Shown piece by piece: positions 63,532 to 64,000 of a DNA stretch of 64,000 nucleotides. How positions within the stretch are numbered: the first letter of the stretch is position 1; each line of letters begins with the position of its first letter. The notes under the pieces are model-generated. The model was given only the letters and a program-made list of their open reading frames with translations. It had not been told where the DNA came from and searched no databases. The translations under genes and the position numbers were made by a program. This stretch comes from Delphinapterus leucas. Taxonomy: Eukaryota > Chordata > Mammalia > Artiodactyla > Monodontidae. The stretch covers positions 3,917,920-3,981,919 of the forward strand of contig NW_022098021.1 of NCBI RefSeq assembly GCF_002288925.2. Direction: 5' to 3'.

Positions 63532-64000
63532 AAACAGGCTGGAGAATGGGGTTGGATACCCCAGATCCAGGTTCAATTTCCCCCGGAACGGTGTATTCAT
63601 ATCTCTATTGATATGACTGGGATTATGATTCCTTTTGTCTTGCTGTCTAGACAATAACTCCTTGAAGGCACAAATCAAATCCTGTTCATCTTTGGGTCCC
63701 ACAGTGTAGACTTGGAGCAGGCTTGGTTTATGAAGCACGTGCTATATGCCAGGCACAAAAATACTGAAGTGTTACTTTCAACGAACTGAATTCAATAAAA
63801 TGCACCTAAATACGAAAGCCATTCTGAGTGTAGCAATTTGGAGATAAAATATCTGGTAAGACTAGGGTCCCAAACCTGGCGCTGGGGATGAAATCCTTGG
63901 ACAGCAGGTTCAGAGGGAGGGAATTTCTAGTCGGAGTCTCCCAGGGCCCCGCCCCACAGAATACTTTTGAGGCTTAAGGTGAGAGTGGTTTGCAATGAAG
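63532..64000. other. Right edge, no gene recognised
   Basis: Part of 63,640-63,770 (GCTATATGCCAGGCAC near 63,740) resembles an old MIR- or L2-type repeat, but too weakly to name. No gene is supported. Confidence 0.35.

Noticed and set aside
63640..63770. MIR- or L2-type repeat near the right edge
   Set aside because: Only a short match; too diverged to call by eye.

Overview
The window looks like nuclear DNA of a cetacean (whale or dolphin). It carries many copies of the tRNA-derived SINE family typical of cetaceans (CHR-like, with a body reading as a genus-wide consensus), abundant LINE-1 at several ages, old mammalian repeats (MIR, MaLR LTR, hAT-like DNA element), and two mammalian genes whose order matches human 13q12: the 3' end of ATP8A2 followed tail-to-tail by SHISA2. 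Species cannot be fixed from the sequence alone.

Layout. Positions 1-28,456 are ATP8A2 intron sequence around one small coding exon (17,165-17,256). The last coding exon is 28,457-28,554, followed by a probable long 3'UTR reaching about 33.58 kb. The earlier exons of ATP8A2 lie off the left edge. The introns are full of L1 and SINE insertions, including a 5.6 kb L1 (21,771-27,400) with visible target-site duplications that has itself been hit by two SINEs and a mariner-type MITE. From about 33.6 to 50 kb is the intergenic space: two LTRs, an L1-in-L1-plus-SINE nest, a GC-rich block at 36.8-38.3 kb, a CpG-rich block at 40.8-41.4 kb, and a 5S rRNA pseudogene fragment abutting an L1 3' end. SHISA2 is on the minus strand: stop codon at 51,825, coding exon 2 at 51,825-52,378, intron 52,379-55,324, coding exon 1 at 55,325-55,655, and a strong CpG island over exon 1 and the promoter to about 56.78 kb with a perfect NRF1-type palindrome. 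From 56.8 to 64 kb there is no gene that I can support; it holds repeats and unique sequence.

Function. ATP8A2 is a P4-ATPase lipid flippase and SHISA2 is an ER-resident antagonist of FGF and Wnt receptor maturation. They are neighbours by conserved synteny, not known partners in one pathway. I found no sign of an undescribed biological system. The most unusual items are structural: an antisense 5S/L1 junction, a mariner-like MITE inside an L1, a fresh 128-bp tandem duplication at an L1 edge, paired 44-bp direct repeats, and an intergenic CpG cluster that could be an unannotated promoter. Coordinates of old repeats are approximate because they were judged by eye.
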